Shown piece by piece: positions 1 through 10,739 of a stretch of DNA of 64,000 nucleotides (positions are counted from its first letter, which is position 1; every line of letters starts with the position of its first letter). A program made the translations under genes and the position numbers. The notes beneath the pieces are model-generated. The model was not told the origin of the DNA, did not search any database, and worked only from the letters and a program-made list of their open reading frames with translations. Where the stretch lies: the NCBI GenBank assembly GCA_008330645.1, contig VLTN01000014.1, positions 496,001 through 560,000 of the forward strand, in the 5' to 3' direction. Origin of the DNA: Cafeteria roenbergensis. Its lineage: Eukaryota > Sar > Bigyra > Bicosoecida > Cafeteriaceae.

Positions 1-3000
1 TCGCGCCTGCTCATTGGGAGGCGACGCGTGAGGCGATAGCCGACCAGCTCCTCAGAGACAAGGCATCTTCCGGGCTCGTGGCAGAAGCTTGGAGAGCTGC
101 TGAACGCTGCCGGGCCGTGTGGAGCGTCAGCACCGCAGCTTGGAAAGCTGCGCGGGTGCGGATGCGTCGGTTGGCTCAGCTGGGTGCCGACCCTGCTATT
201 TCTTCGCGCCTTGGAGCCCAGCTCGTCAGCTGTGCCACTCGGACGAGACTGTCGCACGCCACCGGCATGGGAGCCGGAGTGTCGGTTGGTGAGGCTTGCG
301 GTGACGAGGCGATGCAGCTGGTCGCACACGAGTCCCTCGTCGGGCTCTCGGAGTCCTTCAGGCTGCACGCAGCACAGCGGATTCGCGACGACCCGGTTGC
401 CGCTGTGCTAGCGGGGCTGGCCAACGACTTGGAAGAGTGTGCCGACAGCTTCAGTCGTGCACTTGACGAAGCTGTTGGCTGCAGGGAAATCGACCGTCGG
501 CACGGCCACGCGAGTCAATGGGGTGCCATGGGGACAGGGCAAGCATCGTTTGCGGAGCAGGAGCGTGCCTTGACCGAGCAATCATTCCGGCAGGTTGAGG
601 CCAGGCGTCGATGGGAGGAGTGCACGACCGGGCTTGCCGATGATTTTTTGCTCATTTGCGAACGGTTGTTGCGCACTTGGAATCGTCTTCCTCGGGAGCA
701 GCACTTGCTCGCAGTGAGGCTGGTGACAGGAAACCTCGATGGGTTGAACCCGCCACGAGCTGGGCACTTTCGCTGCTGGCGCGTCTTGGCGCTCGAGCTC
801 CGTGAACCCATCAAGCTGTACAGCCCACGCTCCATGCCCGGGTTTGAAATCACTGTCAGTGCAAGCAACCAACACAACGTCTGGGACAGTTTCACAGCCC
901 AGCTTCCTCGAGCTGGAATCGCAGGCGAGCAGTGTAGCCACGATATTCCTTTGGAGACCACGACGCTGTGTATCCAGCCGAAAGGCTACGAAGCGGTAAC
1001 GATGCGTTTGCCTCGCCAAGGCGGCGAGCTGACGTTTGAGACGACCGACTGGGCACTTACCGTTTGCATTTCGGTTGTGGACGAGCTGTCGATATCGGAC
1101 CCAACCGGCGTGTTTGCCTCAGACGCAAGCTCGGCCTTTCACGGGACTTGCGCGCCGACCGTGCACTCCGACGGTGGTGCAGCTGCCGACCACGAAACAC
1201 AAGATTGGCATCAGCGAGCGTCGGCTCTTGCCGAGTGCGCGGCACGCCTCAATGCAGCAGTGCGAGCGCAGCCGCCTGTTGCGAGGCTGTACCAGCCGCG
1301 AGCTTTCCCACCCGCCAGGCATCGTTCCAATCGCGGGGCAGCTGCGCTTCCCGACAACAGGCAGCGCGAAGCTGAAGACCGGCAAGCAGCCATTGCATTG
1401 CAGTCCATCGTCGTTGCCAAAGAGCAAGCACGTGCCATGGAGGAGGTGCTCCGGGCAGCCACGGATGTTCCTTCTGGGCTGGGCCTCCGAGTCGCACGCG
1501 ATGTGGCTGGAGGTCTGGCCACGCTTGCCGCCCGCCTCCGAGCATCCGCAGCCCCTCCTGCCGACAGGCGGTCACGAGTGCGATGGACAACTGGCATGCA
1601 AGCCTCTGCTGAGCGCGCGCTTGCAGCTGCGGGTCAAGCATGCTCCTTTGTGGGGAAGTGGCTAGCGGGAATTGCGGTCACAAGCTCGCTTCAACTCGCT
1701 GCGCTTGCAGCTGCTGCATGGACCCCGCGGCTTCAGCTGGAAGTCGAGGAGGCCACGAGGAAGTTTGGGAAGCTGCTGAAGTTTGTCACCCAACGCACGC
1801 CCCCAGACGTGTTGCGCGGCCACCTGGGGGCAGTGTGGGGAACGGCTCGTCCAGCCACAGTTCTTTCGGCCTTGGCAGACTTGCACCGAGCCGCCGAGGA
1901 GTGGCAAACCGAGCTGCAGCTATGCCTTGAGCGCTTGCCAGCCGACGTGACCGCCACACCCAGCCCAAGGAGGCTCTTGCAGTCTATTGGGCTTCGAGCG
2001 AAGGCGGTTCATGTTCAGGTAGGCTGCAGCGATGCTGGCATTGTGCTTTTGTCGCCCTGCAAGCATCTGGACTTTGGTGATGTGCTGGGGGGTTGCCAGT
2101 CAGAGCTGCGCGCAATTCGCTTCACGAGTCAGGCACCATCTCCAGTTGACATCGAGGCCCGGCTTTCCGACCTCGCCGACGGGGAGTTTTCCCTGGGAAA
2201 CGACGGCGCCACGAAAGCTGCTCTGCGCCTGCACCCCGGCCAGGCCGTCACACTGGTTGTGCGGGCCAACGTTGGACCACGGGCTGCGCCGTCAGGCGAA
2301 GCCGATGCGCACTCTTTGGTGATCACCGCGCGCATTGACCCGGCACGGTCGGTTTGCGCAGCAGGCACAGCCGCGGTCCAGCCCGGGCAGCTTGCACTCT
2401 CTCTTGCCAAGCTCGTCGTGCAGCCTGAGGCGATACCCCTGCCCGCTCGGCTTGAATCGACCGAATCCCTTTCAAAGGACGGCACCTTGCTTCTGGCTGT
2501 CGACTTGCGAAACTCAACGAAGATCCGCACGCCGGTGAAGGCAGCGGTCGCGTTGCGTGCGCCTCACTTCTCTGGGACGAGAGCTGTGGCTTGCTCGGCG
2601 GAGGTGTTCCCTGCCTCGTTCGTTCTACCACCAAATGGCGTGCAAACGGTGCGCGTGGAAGCCAAGGTCGCTCTTGAACGACGGGCGGGGCTGCCACGCG
2701 TTCTGGGAAAGATCAGCTTCGTTGTCGGGCGTGTGTCCAATGTGATTGCCGTTCCGGTGGACATCAGGTTGGTTGAGCCGGCGTTTCAGCTGGAGACCGA
2801 GGCAGGCGTCGTCATTGCTGACGAGACCACTCTCGTTGCGACCACACTGCCAGCCCCGGGGGTATCATGCCCCTCCAAGACAGCGACGGTGTACTTGCGC
2901 AACCTTGACCCTACCACGGTCTTGCGAGCAGTGGTGAGCTTCGCCATCGAGCTGCCAGCGCACGGTCAGGCTTGCGGCTTCGGCATCATCGGGGCTGCCC

Positions 3001-6000
3001 CCGGCGCGGTCTCACAACCCGTGGAGGTATTCCCGGCGACGCGAGTCCCCATCCGACTCCAATCGCTCGGGGATGCATCTGGGAAGCTGCGCAACGAGGT
3101 CCTCCAGGTTCATGCCGGCGGAAAGACCTGCAAAGTGACGCTCGCCCATGGAGACCGCGTTGGAAACCTTGTCACTGGCACAAAGTTGCTGAATGGAGTG
3201 ATTGGTCTGGACTGGAAGCCGGGCCACCGAGCCGACTCGCAGCTAGCTTGGAGACACTCGCTGCGGGTGCAAAACATGGGGCGCGGCGCCGGCCAGCTTC
3301 TTGTGCCTGACCGATTCTGTATCGCGGGCCTTGCATTTGCCCACCCAGGCCGCATCGTCGAGATCTCTTCAGGCGCAGCACACCTGGAAGAAGTGGATAT
3401 TGCAGCGCCTGCGCTGTGCGCATCCGGGCTCGAAGCCGCTCTGCGTCAGGTCCATTCTGGTCCGCCCGCTGCCCTGAGGTTTCGCTTCCAAGCAGCATCG
3501 CAACAGCCACAGCTGGTGGCCAGTGGCCCAGTTCTCGACGTGGGCACAATTGACAGCGCGGCCAACCGCGTCTTTCGAATTTGCGTCAAGAATGTGGGTG
3601 GGAAGGAGGCCAGGTTTCGGGTGCACCACGTGACTTGCAAATCCAAGTCGAAGGAGTCGCATGCGCAGCTTGCAGAGTTCACGGTGGCGCGAGTTATTCC
3701 GGCGCCCCCAGCAGCCGCAGCGGGGTCGGCCGCAGCGGCCGCAGCGGCCCCCGCCAACGGCTTGGAGGATTTGCGCCCGTTTCACAGCAAAGACGCTGAC
3801 CCGCTGCGGGCGCTTTCGATCGTCCGACCCTTTGTAGTCCTTCAACCCGGCGAGCACTGCAGCCTCCACGTAGGTCTGAAGGTGGCCGATTTTCCACACC
3901 CTGGACCCTTCGCCAAGCTGGTTAGCATCGTTTGCTGCGGCCAGACTCAGCTGGACGCCAGCGGGGTGGCTCGGAAAACTGCCGTTCTTCAGGTACAGGT
4001 CGTTGGCACCGTGCGGCGATCTGCTGACTCTGCGGACGCCACCCAGGAGCCCAGATTCGGCGATGTAGGCCCGGGCCGGTTCCCTGCGGCTCTGGTTGAC
4101 AGGGTTCGCGGACTGCCCCGCCGCACGGCGGCTGTCGCAGCTGGTCTGCTCCCGCTGGCCTGGTGCCATCGCCACCGGACAGGGGAGCCCGGCTCGGCAC
4201 TTTTGAATGCGTTGGTTGCCCTCGCATCATCGCTGTCCGCGGGCGAAGAAGCTGACGAAGCTACCTTGCGGGCTGCATTCTGTCTGCCCGCAGAGGCGGA
4301 TGCCTGCAAAGAACTGGCCGTGATCTCGGGCTTGGGCCGGCAGATCGCAGCTGCAGGCGCATTTTCTGATGATAGGGCCCTTGCCGCAGCAGTAAACGAG
4401 CAGGTCAGCCACTTTGCTGATGCCGAGTCGGCAGCAGCATCGGTGTGCTTGGCTTGCCGACGAAGTTTCGCCTCGCCTGAGCCTGCGACGACGGAGGCGA
4501 TGTACAACGAGTTGTTGGCTGTGAGTTCTGCGCTTTTGCCGGGCCTGGAGGAAGTCGCCTCGGAGTCGCCGCATATTGAAGGAGCATCGGCTGCCGAGGC
4601 GTGGAGGCAAGAGCGCGTGCTTGCTCAAGTCGGGACCGCGGCTGCTGTGCTGGCAGCAGCCAGCCCCACTGCCGATTCGCATGAGAACATGGTGGCCCTC
4701 GGGGCGCTGATGGAGTGCATGGCAAGCGCCTCTCGCAGCCCCGCGCTGGCTCGCGCGCGCCAGCTGCTCCACGAGCTGCAAGCGCATTCTGGCAACGTGC
4801 CAGAGCAATGGATGGACCCATGCTCCTTTTTCTGGAACAAACTGCTTCGTCACCATATTGGACCAGGCTCTCACTTGCAAGTCGTGCAGGCGGTTTTGGA
4901 CGGCAGCTTTTGCGCCAACGGCTTGCTGCAGCTGTCATCGGCAAGCCATTTGCTCAAATCGTGCGGCGGCCTGCGAGCCGTGCCAGCAGTTGCCGATGGG
5001 CATGCAACGCTGCGTGATGCCCTCGTGTCGGACTGCACCTGCGACGCTATGCGCTCGACAAGGCACTCCGACCAACGGCATGACTGGGAGCAGCTCTGTA
5101 AAGTCGGTGCAGTTGAATCTGCAATTCTCGCTGCGCAAGAGGCCTGCAACATAGTTGACGCGCTGCACGCTCTTGCAGCTGCTCCGACAGACACGCCGGG
5201 CCAGGCGTTCGCGGAGTTTGTGACCCCTTTGCTGAGAGCATTCAAGGCTGTGGACCTGGCAGCTTCTCAGTCTGCACTGGCAACAGCCATGTCTGACCTC
5301 ACCCAGGCACTGCTCGCGGGCGAATCTGTGGCGAGTCAAGTAATGGGCCCGGTTGTTAAGCAGATTGTGTCTGCAGGCGCCGGGGCAGCGAGCTGCATGC
5401 GCTCATTGACAGTCTTGCAGATTTCGGATGCGATCGCCTGTCTTGCCTCGCTCCCTCATCCACCTCCGTTTGAGGCGAGCGTGCTGCAGGATGGCGGCAC
5501 TGGAATCTGGGAATGGCCGCCCCGCACGCACGGGCGCATCGAAGCGAGCCTCAGCGCTGCAGCTCGAGCAGGAGCACCCGCGTGGCATGGCGCGCCCGGT
5601 CCATCCTTTGGCATGGCTCTTGCTGCAGACTCCGAGTGCAGCGACAGCTCGGGGGACAGCTCGGACGAAGAGCAAGCGCCAGCAGCACCAGCACCAGCAC
5701 CAACTTCAGCTGCGATAGCACCTGATCGGCTACCAGCAGCCTGCGAGGATACCGCGCTCGCCGTGGCTGCCATTCGGTCGTCTCTTGTCGGCCCGGATGC
5801 CGAGCCCGCTGACGGAGTGATCATTCTGCCGAGCCACGTGTTCGCTGCACTGCCTCGGTTCCGAGCTGCGTGCGAGGAGTACCCGGTGCTATTCGAGAAT
5901 TTGGTGCTGGCTGGCCAGCAGCCAGCAGCGAGGCGACCGCGCAGAGCCGCTCGAGCGCTCCTGGGCTCCACTTTGCTCAGTGGCTTGGAGCTGTTACAGC

Positions 6001-9000
6001 TCTCCCGCGCCATGCTCATGTGCCTCGTTCGCCATTCGGGGTCAAGCGTGGCTCTGGATGTGATCGAGAAGCCAGCTCAAAAAGTTGCGCGCTGCCTCGG
6101 GCAGCTTCCACGAGACCCAGAGCTGCTCAACCCCGAGCTATCTAAACTCTTAGAACAGTTTGGGGTCCTTGGCGACGACTCTGACTCCTTGCTTCGGGCT
6201 CTCGACGTGGCTCCAAGCGATGCAGACGATCCGCAACACGCTGCCTCCGTGGCGTTCAAAGCGGAGAGCACGTTCCTGGGCCACAATTTCACGCTTGGCG
6301 GCGACTTGCGAGGCATGGCGGGCCCTGTTCTTGAGCTGCCAGCTCCCCCTTGTGGCAGCCCAGGGCCAGCGGAAGACAGCAAATTTGAAGCGGGGCAGGC
6401 GGAGACGGTGCATTCTCGACGCAGCGATTTCCAGCATGCTGGCGACCACTCGCTGGCGCTGCTGGACGAGCGCACTCTGAGAGTCACTGCCGAAGACTTC
6501 GAGTCGTCCACAGCTGGCCCGCACGGCTCGGGCTCGAGCGTGGCACCCGACAGAGGAGGATTCATGTCCCACACTAGGGCGGCAGCTCAGAGGCTTCTGC
6601 ATCAGGCTCGTCATGGTCTCGCTCTTGCAGGGCGCCTAAAGCCCGCTGTGACGCCAAGACATGCAGTGTCTGCGGATTCGGCAGCGACCGTAGCAAACCA
6701 AGCTCGCAGCGGACCCGCGCCATTGGACCTCCTTTCGCACGCTGGAGCTTCCCAGGCAATCGCATCCCTCAAGTTGGACGTCGGTCATCTTGCCAAGTGC
6801 CGATTGGTAGATGCTGCCGGCCTTGAAGCTGCGATTCGGACCGGGCAGCACGCCCGCATCGACCCCAGCACCGCGGTGGCCGGAGACGACGTAAGCCAGC
6901 CGATGCCCAAACTTGCTTGCTGGCCGTATGACGAAGTTGTCCGCACCGCGGCAATGCAAGAATTCATCGGGACTGTGTTGACAGCGTTCAGAGATGCGTT
7001 CTTTTCAGTGTTCTCCTCGTTGGGGGATTCCACCATCGAGTTCCTGCTTCTATTTGACAACAGCGGAAGCATGGCTCCGCTGGAAGTGAACATCCAGGAA
7101 ACTCTGGTGCTGCTCATCGAAGTGTTGCGCAAGCTTGAGGTTCGGTTCGCAATCGGGCGAGTCGGTGCTGCTGACAACGCACGATTGCTCAAGCCATTCA
7201 ATGAGCCCTTTTCTTCGGCAGTTGGCCAGCGGCTGCTGGAGTCCTTCAGCTTCAACGAAGGGAGCTACCCTGCAAGCGGACTCTGTGCGCTCTCGAGGAA
7301 GGTGTTCTCCCCGCGGCCTGCTCCCCCAGGTTGCCACAGGGCAGTGATCATGGTCACGGACGGGCTGACCTCGGAGGCCCGCGACGCTGGGGCGGCGACA
7401 GAGGCAAACTTCTTGCAGCCGGCCAGGCACTTTGGCTTCCGCCTGAGCATGCTCCAGCTCAAGCCTTTCCGCACCGGGGACGCAGCAGCTGAGGCTTTCA
7501 CGGAAGAGAGCCTCCGGGATGTTTGCCACCGCTCGAGAGGGGTACATGCGTCGCTGGTGGCCAGCCAGGAAGGCGCATTGGGCTTGCCGCAGACTGTCGC
7601 CAAGCTGCTCATGGACACCATCGCCAAAATGGCAGAAGGCCCGCTCCCCCACGCGTGTGCAGCAGCACCGCCGAGGGCCGCGGCCGCTGCCCCCGCAGGT
7701 TCCAGCGTTCCCCGCCCAGCCGAGCGGGTTCAGCTCCGACCGCTGCTCGTGCCAGCAGCAGAGCTCCCTGCAGCCGAGCTGGAGCGGCTCAGAGGGATGC
7801 TGGGTCGCGTGAACAGCTTGGACGAAGCAATCGCGGCTGCAGCTGGGGCGCCACCGAATCGGCTTTTCGACACGAGCGTTGCAAGAGCTGCTGAGGTGCC
7901 GTTTGCGAAGGCGTTGGGCGGCGACGCGTCAGCAGCATCAGGTGCCCGTGCAAGCGATCACGAAGTGGCTCGACGCAAAGCCATCGACTCTGCGGCAGCT
8001 GCTCAGATGGGGCGAGTTGCACGTATTTCGATTGCCTGTCCCGAAGCGCTGGCCATGGCAGCCACTGAATGGGCGTCTGCAGAGCGGGCGGTGGCCAAGT
8101 GTGCCGAGGAGCTTTGCACTGTTCTCGAGGAGTGTGTCATGCCGCACAACCGGCACACGAGACGCAGGCCGGACGTCAAGGGGCAGTTCAGTCCTCAACG
8201 GGTGGTGATTGCTTGCATGACCGAGTGGAGACACCGCAAGATCTATACCTCCAAGACCGCGGGTGGGAAGCGGAATTACGCCTTCTGCCTGGCCCTGGAC
8301 GCATCGCTGTCGATGGATGGCGTCCTGCAGTGCTGTGCCGTGGAGAGTCTGGTGGCCGTTGTCTCCGCTCTCGGCATGATGGGCTTGGACAGCTTTTCGG
8401 TCATCGTGTTTGGGTCGCGGGTGACGTTGGTCAAGTCCGAGGACCAGCCGTGGGATGCTGCAACGGTGCACGGCCTGCTGGCCGCCCTTTCACACCGGAT
8501 AGAAGATCCATCCGCCATGCGCGGTGCCACAGCTGCGGCTGCCACCGCGGCTGCGCCACGCGGCGAGTCAGGTGCCCTTGGCAACGTCTACGGGACTGCT
8601 GACGCTGATGCCGTCGAGTATGGCCTGAATCTGCTCCGGGAGTCCGGCTCAAGCGGGCCCAAGAAGCTGTGGGTGTTCACCGACGGCTACACATCGTGTG
8701 GGCAGCGCCTCACCGAGGCGCTCGTGGATGCAGACAAGGAGGGCGTTGAGGTCCTGGGCATTGCGGTCGGCCCCGACCGATCCTTCACCTCCACAGTGTA
8801 TCAACACTGGGTGCGCGCTGCAATGCCCACTGCCCTGTCGCCTGCACTTCGGGCACTGTTCTCGCGCGAGGCCGTGCGGGCTCCAATGGCCGCCCAGTCT
8901 GCATCGCTGCAAGACTCCACGCCACTGTGGGCCAGGATGCGCGTGCGGGACACCTGCCCCAGCGACAGCTCCATTCAGGGCATCCTTGGCTCGATGCAGC

Positions 9001-10394
9001 AAGCTTTTCCTGACCTGGCCGCCAAAATGGACAGCATCCGCAAGCTCAAGCTCGTTCGAGGCAATGCAGGCGGCGTCATGCAGGTCGATGTAGCGTTTGT
9101 GCTGGACGTGACGGGGAGCATGAGGCCCTGGCTCGGCGCAGTGAAGGAGCAACTCAGAGCGATCATGCAGGACATTGGCCCCAAATTTGCCGAAAAGTGG
9201 CCGCAAGTGCCTATCTTGCTTCGCTTTGCCGTGCTTCCGTACCGCGATATTGGCGAGGAGACTCCGGACCCGCACGACTTCGAGCCTATCCCAGTTCTGC
9301 CCGCGGATGATGTCGACGGTGCCCAGGCCGCGATGGACCGCTTTTGCGCCGAGGCACATTCCAGGTTGCAGGCTTACGTGAAAACTCTGAGTGCAAGTGG
9401 AGGGGGAGATGAGCCCGAGGACTTGCTGGGGGCCCTGACAACGTCGGCCAATACACTCAGTTGGGAGGGAAGGGTGCGGCTTGCCATTGTGCTGACGGAT
9501 GCGCCTTGCCATGGGTCCAACTTCCACGCTGAAGACATCGCCGACAGCCTCCCAGATCCGGACGCAGCCAAGAGTGCTGCAAAAACGGCTTTGCGGGCAC
9601 TCGACAAACATGGCATCGACACCATGCTGTGCCACGTGAAGCGCGACGCGACCAGGCAGATGGAGGAGCAGCTACGCAGCATCTATGCCTCGTTGAGGCG
9701 GCCAGACGGAAGCCTGATCGATCCGTCGCGGCGCCTGCTCAAGTCGCTTGATCTCTTCAAGCCTGGCGATGGCGGAGAGGTGCGCCAGTCAATGCACTTG
9801 GTCTTCGTTCTGGACGAGTCTTACAGCATGAACGGCGCGCCCTGGGAAGCCCTAATGCAAGCGTACCGGGCCTTCCTTGACATCCGCAAAGATGCAAACC
9901 AAGGCATTGGAATGGATAGGGTGTCTGTCGTGCTGTTTGACGACACCGCGCGAACGGTGGCGGCCGCACTTCCCATCGAGGAAGTGCCGGGGCACTTTGC
10001 TCGGACAGGCTCGGGCACTGCGTTTAGTCCGGCGCTGAGAGACGCAGAAATTGCACTTCGCTCGACGCCCCCTGGCTATTCGCCGTTGGTGCTGTTCATG
10101 TCCGACGGCCACGGCAGCGGTGGCGAGGCCGAGATGGCAAGGATTCACGAGACCTACGCAGGCAAGGGGCTGCAGGTCCACTCGATTGCATTTGGCGGTG
10201 CCAAGCACGAAAAGCTACGACTGCTTGCGGAGCATGCCCACGGGGCGTTCCACGCAGCCCCTGACCCAACTTCGCTGCGGATGACGTTTACGCGCATCGC
10301 CGCCGCAGCCGGAGCCGCTGATGGCCTGGTCTCGCAGTTCGCCAAGTACGTCGCGGAGAACGTTGCCGACAAGCTTGTGTCGGAGTACATGTAG
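1..10394 (+). CDS. Giant protein with four C-terminal vWA domains (5' partial)
   Basis: The frame is open from base 3 to the TAG at 10392, so the gene starts left of the window; more than 3460 residues are visible without an intron. The last third carries four von Willebrand A folds, each with a MIDAS-type metal-binding motif: DNSGS (codon at 7056), DASLS (8298), DVTGS (9105) and DESYS (9813). Each is followed by typical later strands such as VMVTDG and LFMSDGHG. The third resembles the vWA of alpha-kinase-like proteins, the others general vWA. Upstream, around 2060-2300 and 3530-3650, there are beta-rich segments with FGDV-type starts that resemble ASH/MSP-like Ig folds of ciliary and centrosomal proteins; this is tentative. 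The rest is helical, Ala-rich and unrecognised. No signal peptide or membrane segment is visible. vWA domains usually bind protein ligands through a metal ion, so a scaffold or adhesion-type role inside the cell is likely, but no specific function can be assigned. Confidence 0.85.
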   Translation, partial: APAHWEATREAIADQLLRDKASSGLVAEAWRAAERCRAVWSVSTAAWKAARVRMRRLAQLGADPAISSRLGAQLVSCATRTRLSHATGMGAGVSVGEACGDEAMQLVAHESLVGLSESFRLHAAQRIRDDPVAAVLAGLANDLEECADSFSRALDEAVGCREIDRRHGHASQWGAMGTGQASFAEQERALTEQSFRQVEARRRWEECTTGLADDFLLICERLLRTWNRLPREQHLLAVRLVTGNLDGLNPPRAGHFRCWRVLALELREPIKLYSPRSMPGFEITVSASNQHNVWDSFTAQLPRAGIAGEQCSHDIPLETTTLCIQPKGYEAVTMRLPRQGGELTFETTDWALTVCISVVDELSISDPTGVFASDASSAFHGTCAPTVHSDGGAAADHETQDWHQRASALAECAARLNAAVRAQPPVARLYQPRAFPPARHRSNRGAAALPDNRQREAEDRQAAIALQSIVVAKEQARAMEEVLRAATDVPSGLGLRVARDVAGGLATLAARLRASAAPPADRRSRVRWTTGMQASAERALAAAGQACSFVGKWLAGIAVTSSLQLAALAAAAWTPRLQLEVEEATRKFGKLLKFVTQRTPPDVLRGHLGAVWGTARPATVLSALADLHRAAEEWQTELQLCLERLPADVTATPSPRRLLQSIGLRAKAVHVQVGCSDAGIVLLSPCKHLDFGDVLGGCQSELRAIRFTSQAPSPVDIEARLSDLADGEFSLGNDGATKAALRLHPGQAVTLVVRANVGPRAAPSGEADAHSLVITARIDPARSVCAAGTAAVQPGQLALSLAKLVVQPEAIPLPARLESTESLSKDGTLLLAVDLRNSTKIRTPVKAAVALRAPHFSGTRAVACSAEVFPASFVLPPNGVQTVRVEAKVALERRAGLPRVLGKISFVVGRVSNVIAVPVDIRLVEPAFQLETEAGVVIADETTLVATTLPAPGVSCPSKTATVYLRNLDPTTVLRAVVSFAIELPAHGQACGFGIIGAAPGAVSQPVEVFPATRVPIRLQSLGDASGKLRNEVLQVHAGGKTCKVTLAHGDRVGNLVTGTKLLNGVIGLDWKPGHRADSQLAWRHSLRVQNMGRGAGQLLVPDRFCIAGLAFAHPGRIVEISSGAAHLEEVDIAAPALCASGLEAALRQVHSGPPAALRFRFQAASQQPQLVASGPVLDVGTIDSAANRVFRICVKNVGGKEARFRVHHVTCKSKSKESHAQLAEFTVARVIPAPPAAAAGSAAAAAAAPANGLEDLRPFHSKDADPLRALSIVRPFVVLQPGEHCSLHVGLKVADFPHPGPFAKLVSIVCCGQTQLDASGVARKTAVLQVQVVGTVRRSADSADATQEPRFGDVGPGRFPAALVDRVRGLPRRTAAVAAGLLPLAWCHRHRTGEPGSALLNALVALASSLSAGEEADEATLRAAFCLPAEADACKELAVISGLGRQIAAAGAFSDDRALAAAVNEQVSHFADAESAAASVCLACRRSFASPEPATTEAMYNELLAVSSALLPGLEEVASESPHIEGASAAEAWRQERVLAQVGTAAAVLAAASPTADSHENMVALGALMECMASASRSPALARARQLLHELQAHSGNVPEQWMDPCSFFWNKLLRHHIGPGSHLQVVQAVLDGSFCANGLLQLSSASHLLKSCGGLRAVPAVADGHATLRDALVSDCTCDAMRSTRHSDQRHDWEQLCKVGAVESAILAAQEACNIVDALHALAAAPTDTPGQAFAEFVTPLLRAFKAVDLAASQSALATAMSDLTQALLAGESVASQVMGPVVKQIVSAGAGAASCMRSLTVLQISDAIACLASLPHPPPFEASVLQDGGTGIWEWPPRTHGRIEASLSAAARAGAPAWHGAPGPSFGMALAADSECSDSSGDSSDEEQAPAAPAPAPTSAAIAPDRLPAACEDTALAVAAIRSSLVGPDAEPADGVIILPSHVFAALPRFRAACEEYPVLFENLVLAGQQPAARRPRRAARALLGSTLLSGLELLQLSRAMLMCLVRHSGSSVALDVIEKPAQKVARCLGQLPRDPELLNPELSKLLEQFGVLGDDSDSLLRALDVAPSDADDPQHAASVAFKAESTFLGHNFTLGGDLRGMAGPVLELPAPPCGSPGPAEDSKFEAGQAETVHSRRSDFQHAGDHSLALLDERTLRVTAEDFESSTAGPHGSGSSVAPDRGGFMSHTRAAAQRLLHQARHGLALAGRLKPAVTPRHAVSADSAATVANQARSGPAPLDLLSHAGASQAIASLKLDVGHLAKCRLVDAAGLEAAIRTGQHARIDPSTAVAGDDVSQPMPKLACWPYDEVVRTAAMQEFIGTVLTAFRDAFFSVFSSLGDSTIEFLLLFDNSGSMAPLEVNIQETLVLLIEVLRKLEVRFAIGRVGAADNARLLKPFNEPFSSAVGQRLLESFSFNEGSYPASGLCALSRKVFSPRPAPPGCHRAVIMVTDGLTSEARDAGAATEANFLQPARHFGFRLSMLQLKPFRTGDAAAEAFTEESLRDVCHRSRGVHASLVASQEGALGLPQTVAKLLMDTIAKMAEGPLPHACAAAPPRAAAAAPAGSSVPRPAERVQLRPLLVPAAELPAAELERLRGMLGRVNSLDEAIAAAAGAPPNRLFDTSVARAAEVPFAKALGGDASAASGARASDHEVARRKAIDSAAAAQMGRVARISIACPEALAMAATEWASAERAVAKCAEELCTVLEECVMPHNRHTRRRPDVKGQFSPQRVVIACMTEWRHRKIYTSKTAGGKRNYAFCLALDASLSMDGVLQCCAVESLVAVVSALGMMGLDSFSVIVFGSRVTLVKSEDQPWDAATVHGLLAALSHRIEDPSAMRGATAAAATAAAPRGESGALGNVYGTADADAVEYGLNLLRESGSSGPKKLWVFTDGYTSCGQRLTEALVDADKEGVEVLGIAVGPDRSFTSTVYQHWVRAAMPTALSPALRALFSREAVRAPMAAQSASLQDSTPLWARMRVRDTCPSDSSIQGILGSMQQAFPDLAAKMDSIRKLKLVRGNAGGVMQVDVAFVLDVTGSMRPWLGAVKEQLRAIMQDIGPKFAEKWPQVPILLRFAVLPYRDIGEETPDPHDFEPIPVLPADDVDGAQAAMDRFCAEAHSRLQAYVKTLSASGGGDEPEDLLGALTTSANTLSWEGRVRLAIVLTDAPCHGSNFHAEDIADSLPDPDAAKSAAKTALRALDKHGIDTMLCHVKRDATRQMEEQLRSIYASLRRPDGSLIDPSRRLLKSLDLFKPGDGGEVRQSMHLVFVLDESYSMNGAPWEALMQAYRAFLDIRKDANQGIGMDRVSVVLFDDTARTVAAALPIEEVPGHFARTGSGTAFSPALRDAEIALRSTPPGYSPLVLFMSDGHGSGGEAEMARIHETYAGKGLQVHSIAFGGAKHEKLRLLAEHAHGAFHAAPDPTSLRMTFTRIAAAAGAADGLVSQFAKYVAENVADKLVSEYM

Positions 10395-10739
10395 TTTGAG
10401 TGCGGTTGGCTGCTTTGTTAAGCGGGAGGCGCGGAATGAAAGCCCGGAGTGCGTGATCCACGCACTTTTGAAGCGAGGCAATCACACACGCGCAGTGCTG
10501 GTTCAGCGCACGCGGCACACAAATCCAGATCGGGCTCAAAGACTGGCTTTTCCCACCTCGTCTTGTCCCAAGGCGGCAGGCTCAGGCTGTGACAGGCGCG
10601 GGTGGACAGATCCCCCTGCCGCGACGATGCAGCCTGACCGCGTGCGTTCTCTCTTTCGACCTCGCACCATTCAGCAGCGACAGCGGCCAGCAGAGATTCG
10701 CGCGCGCGTTGGCTGAGCAGCCTCGACACCCCATCGTCC
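10395..10739. other. 3' spacer between convergent genes
   Basis: This 345-bp spacer holds the 3' ends of the vWA gene and the RBM39-like gene. No RNA gene, repeat or clear polyadenylation signal was recognised. Confidence 0.5.
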
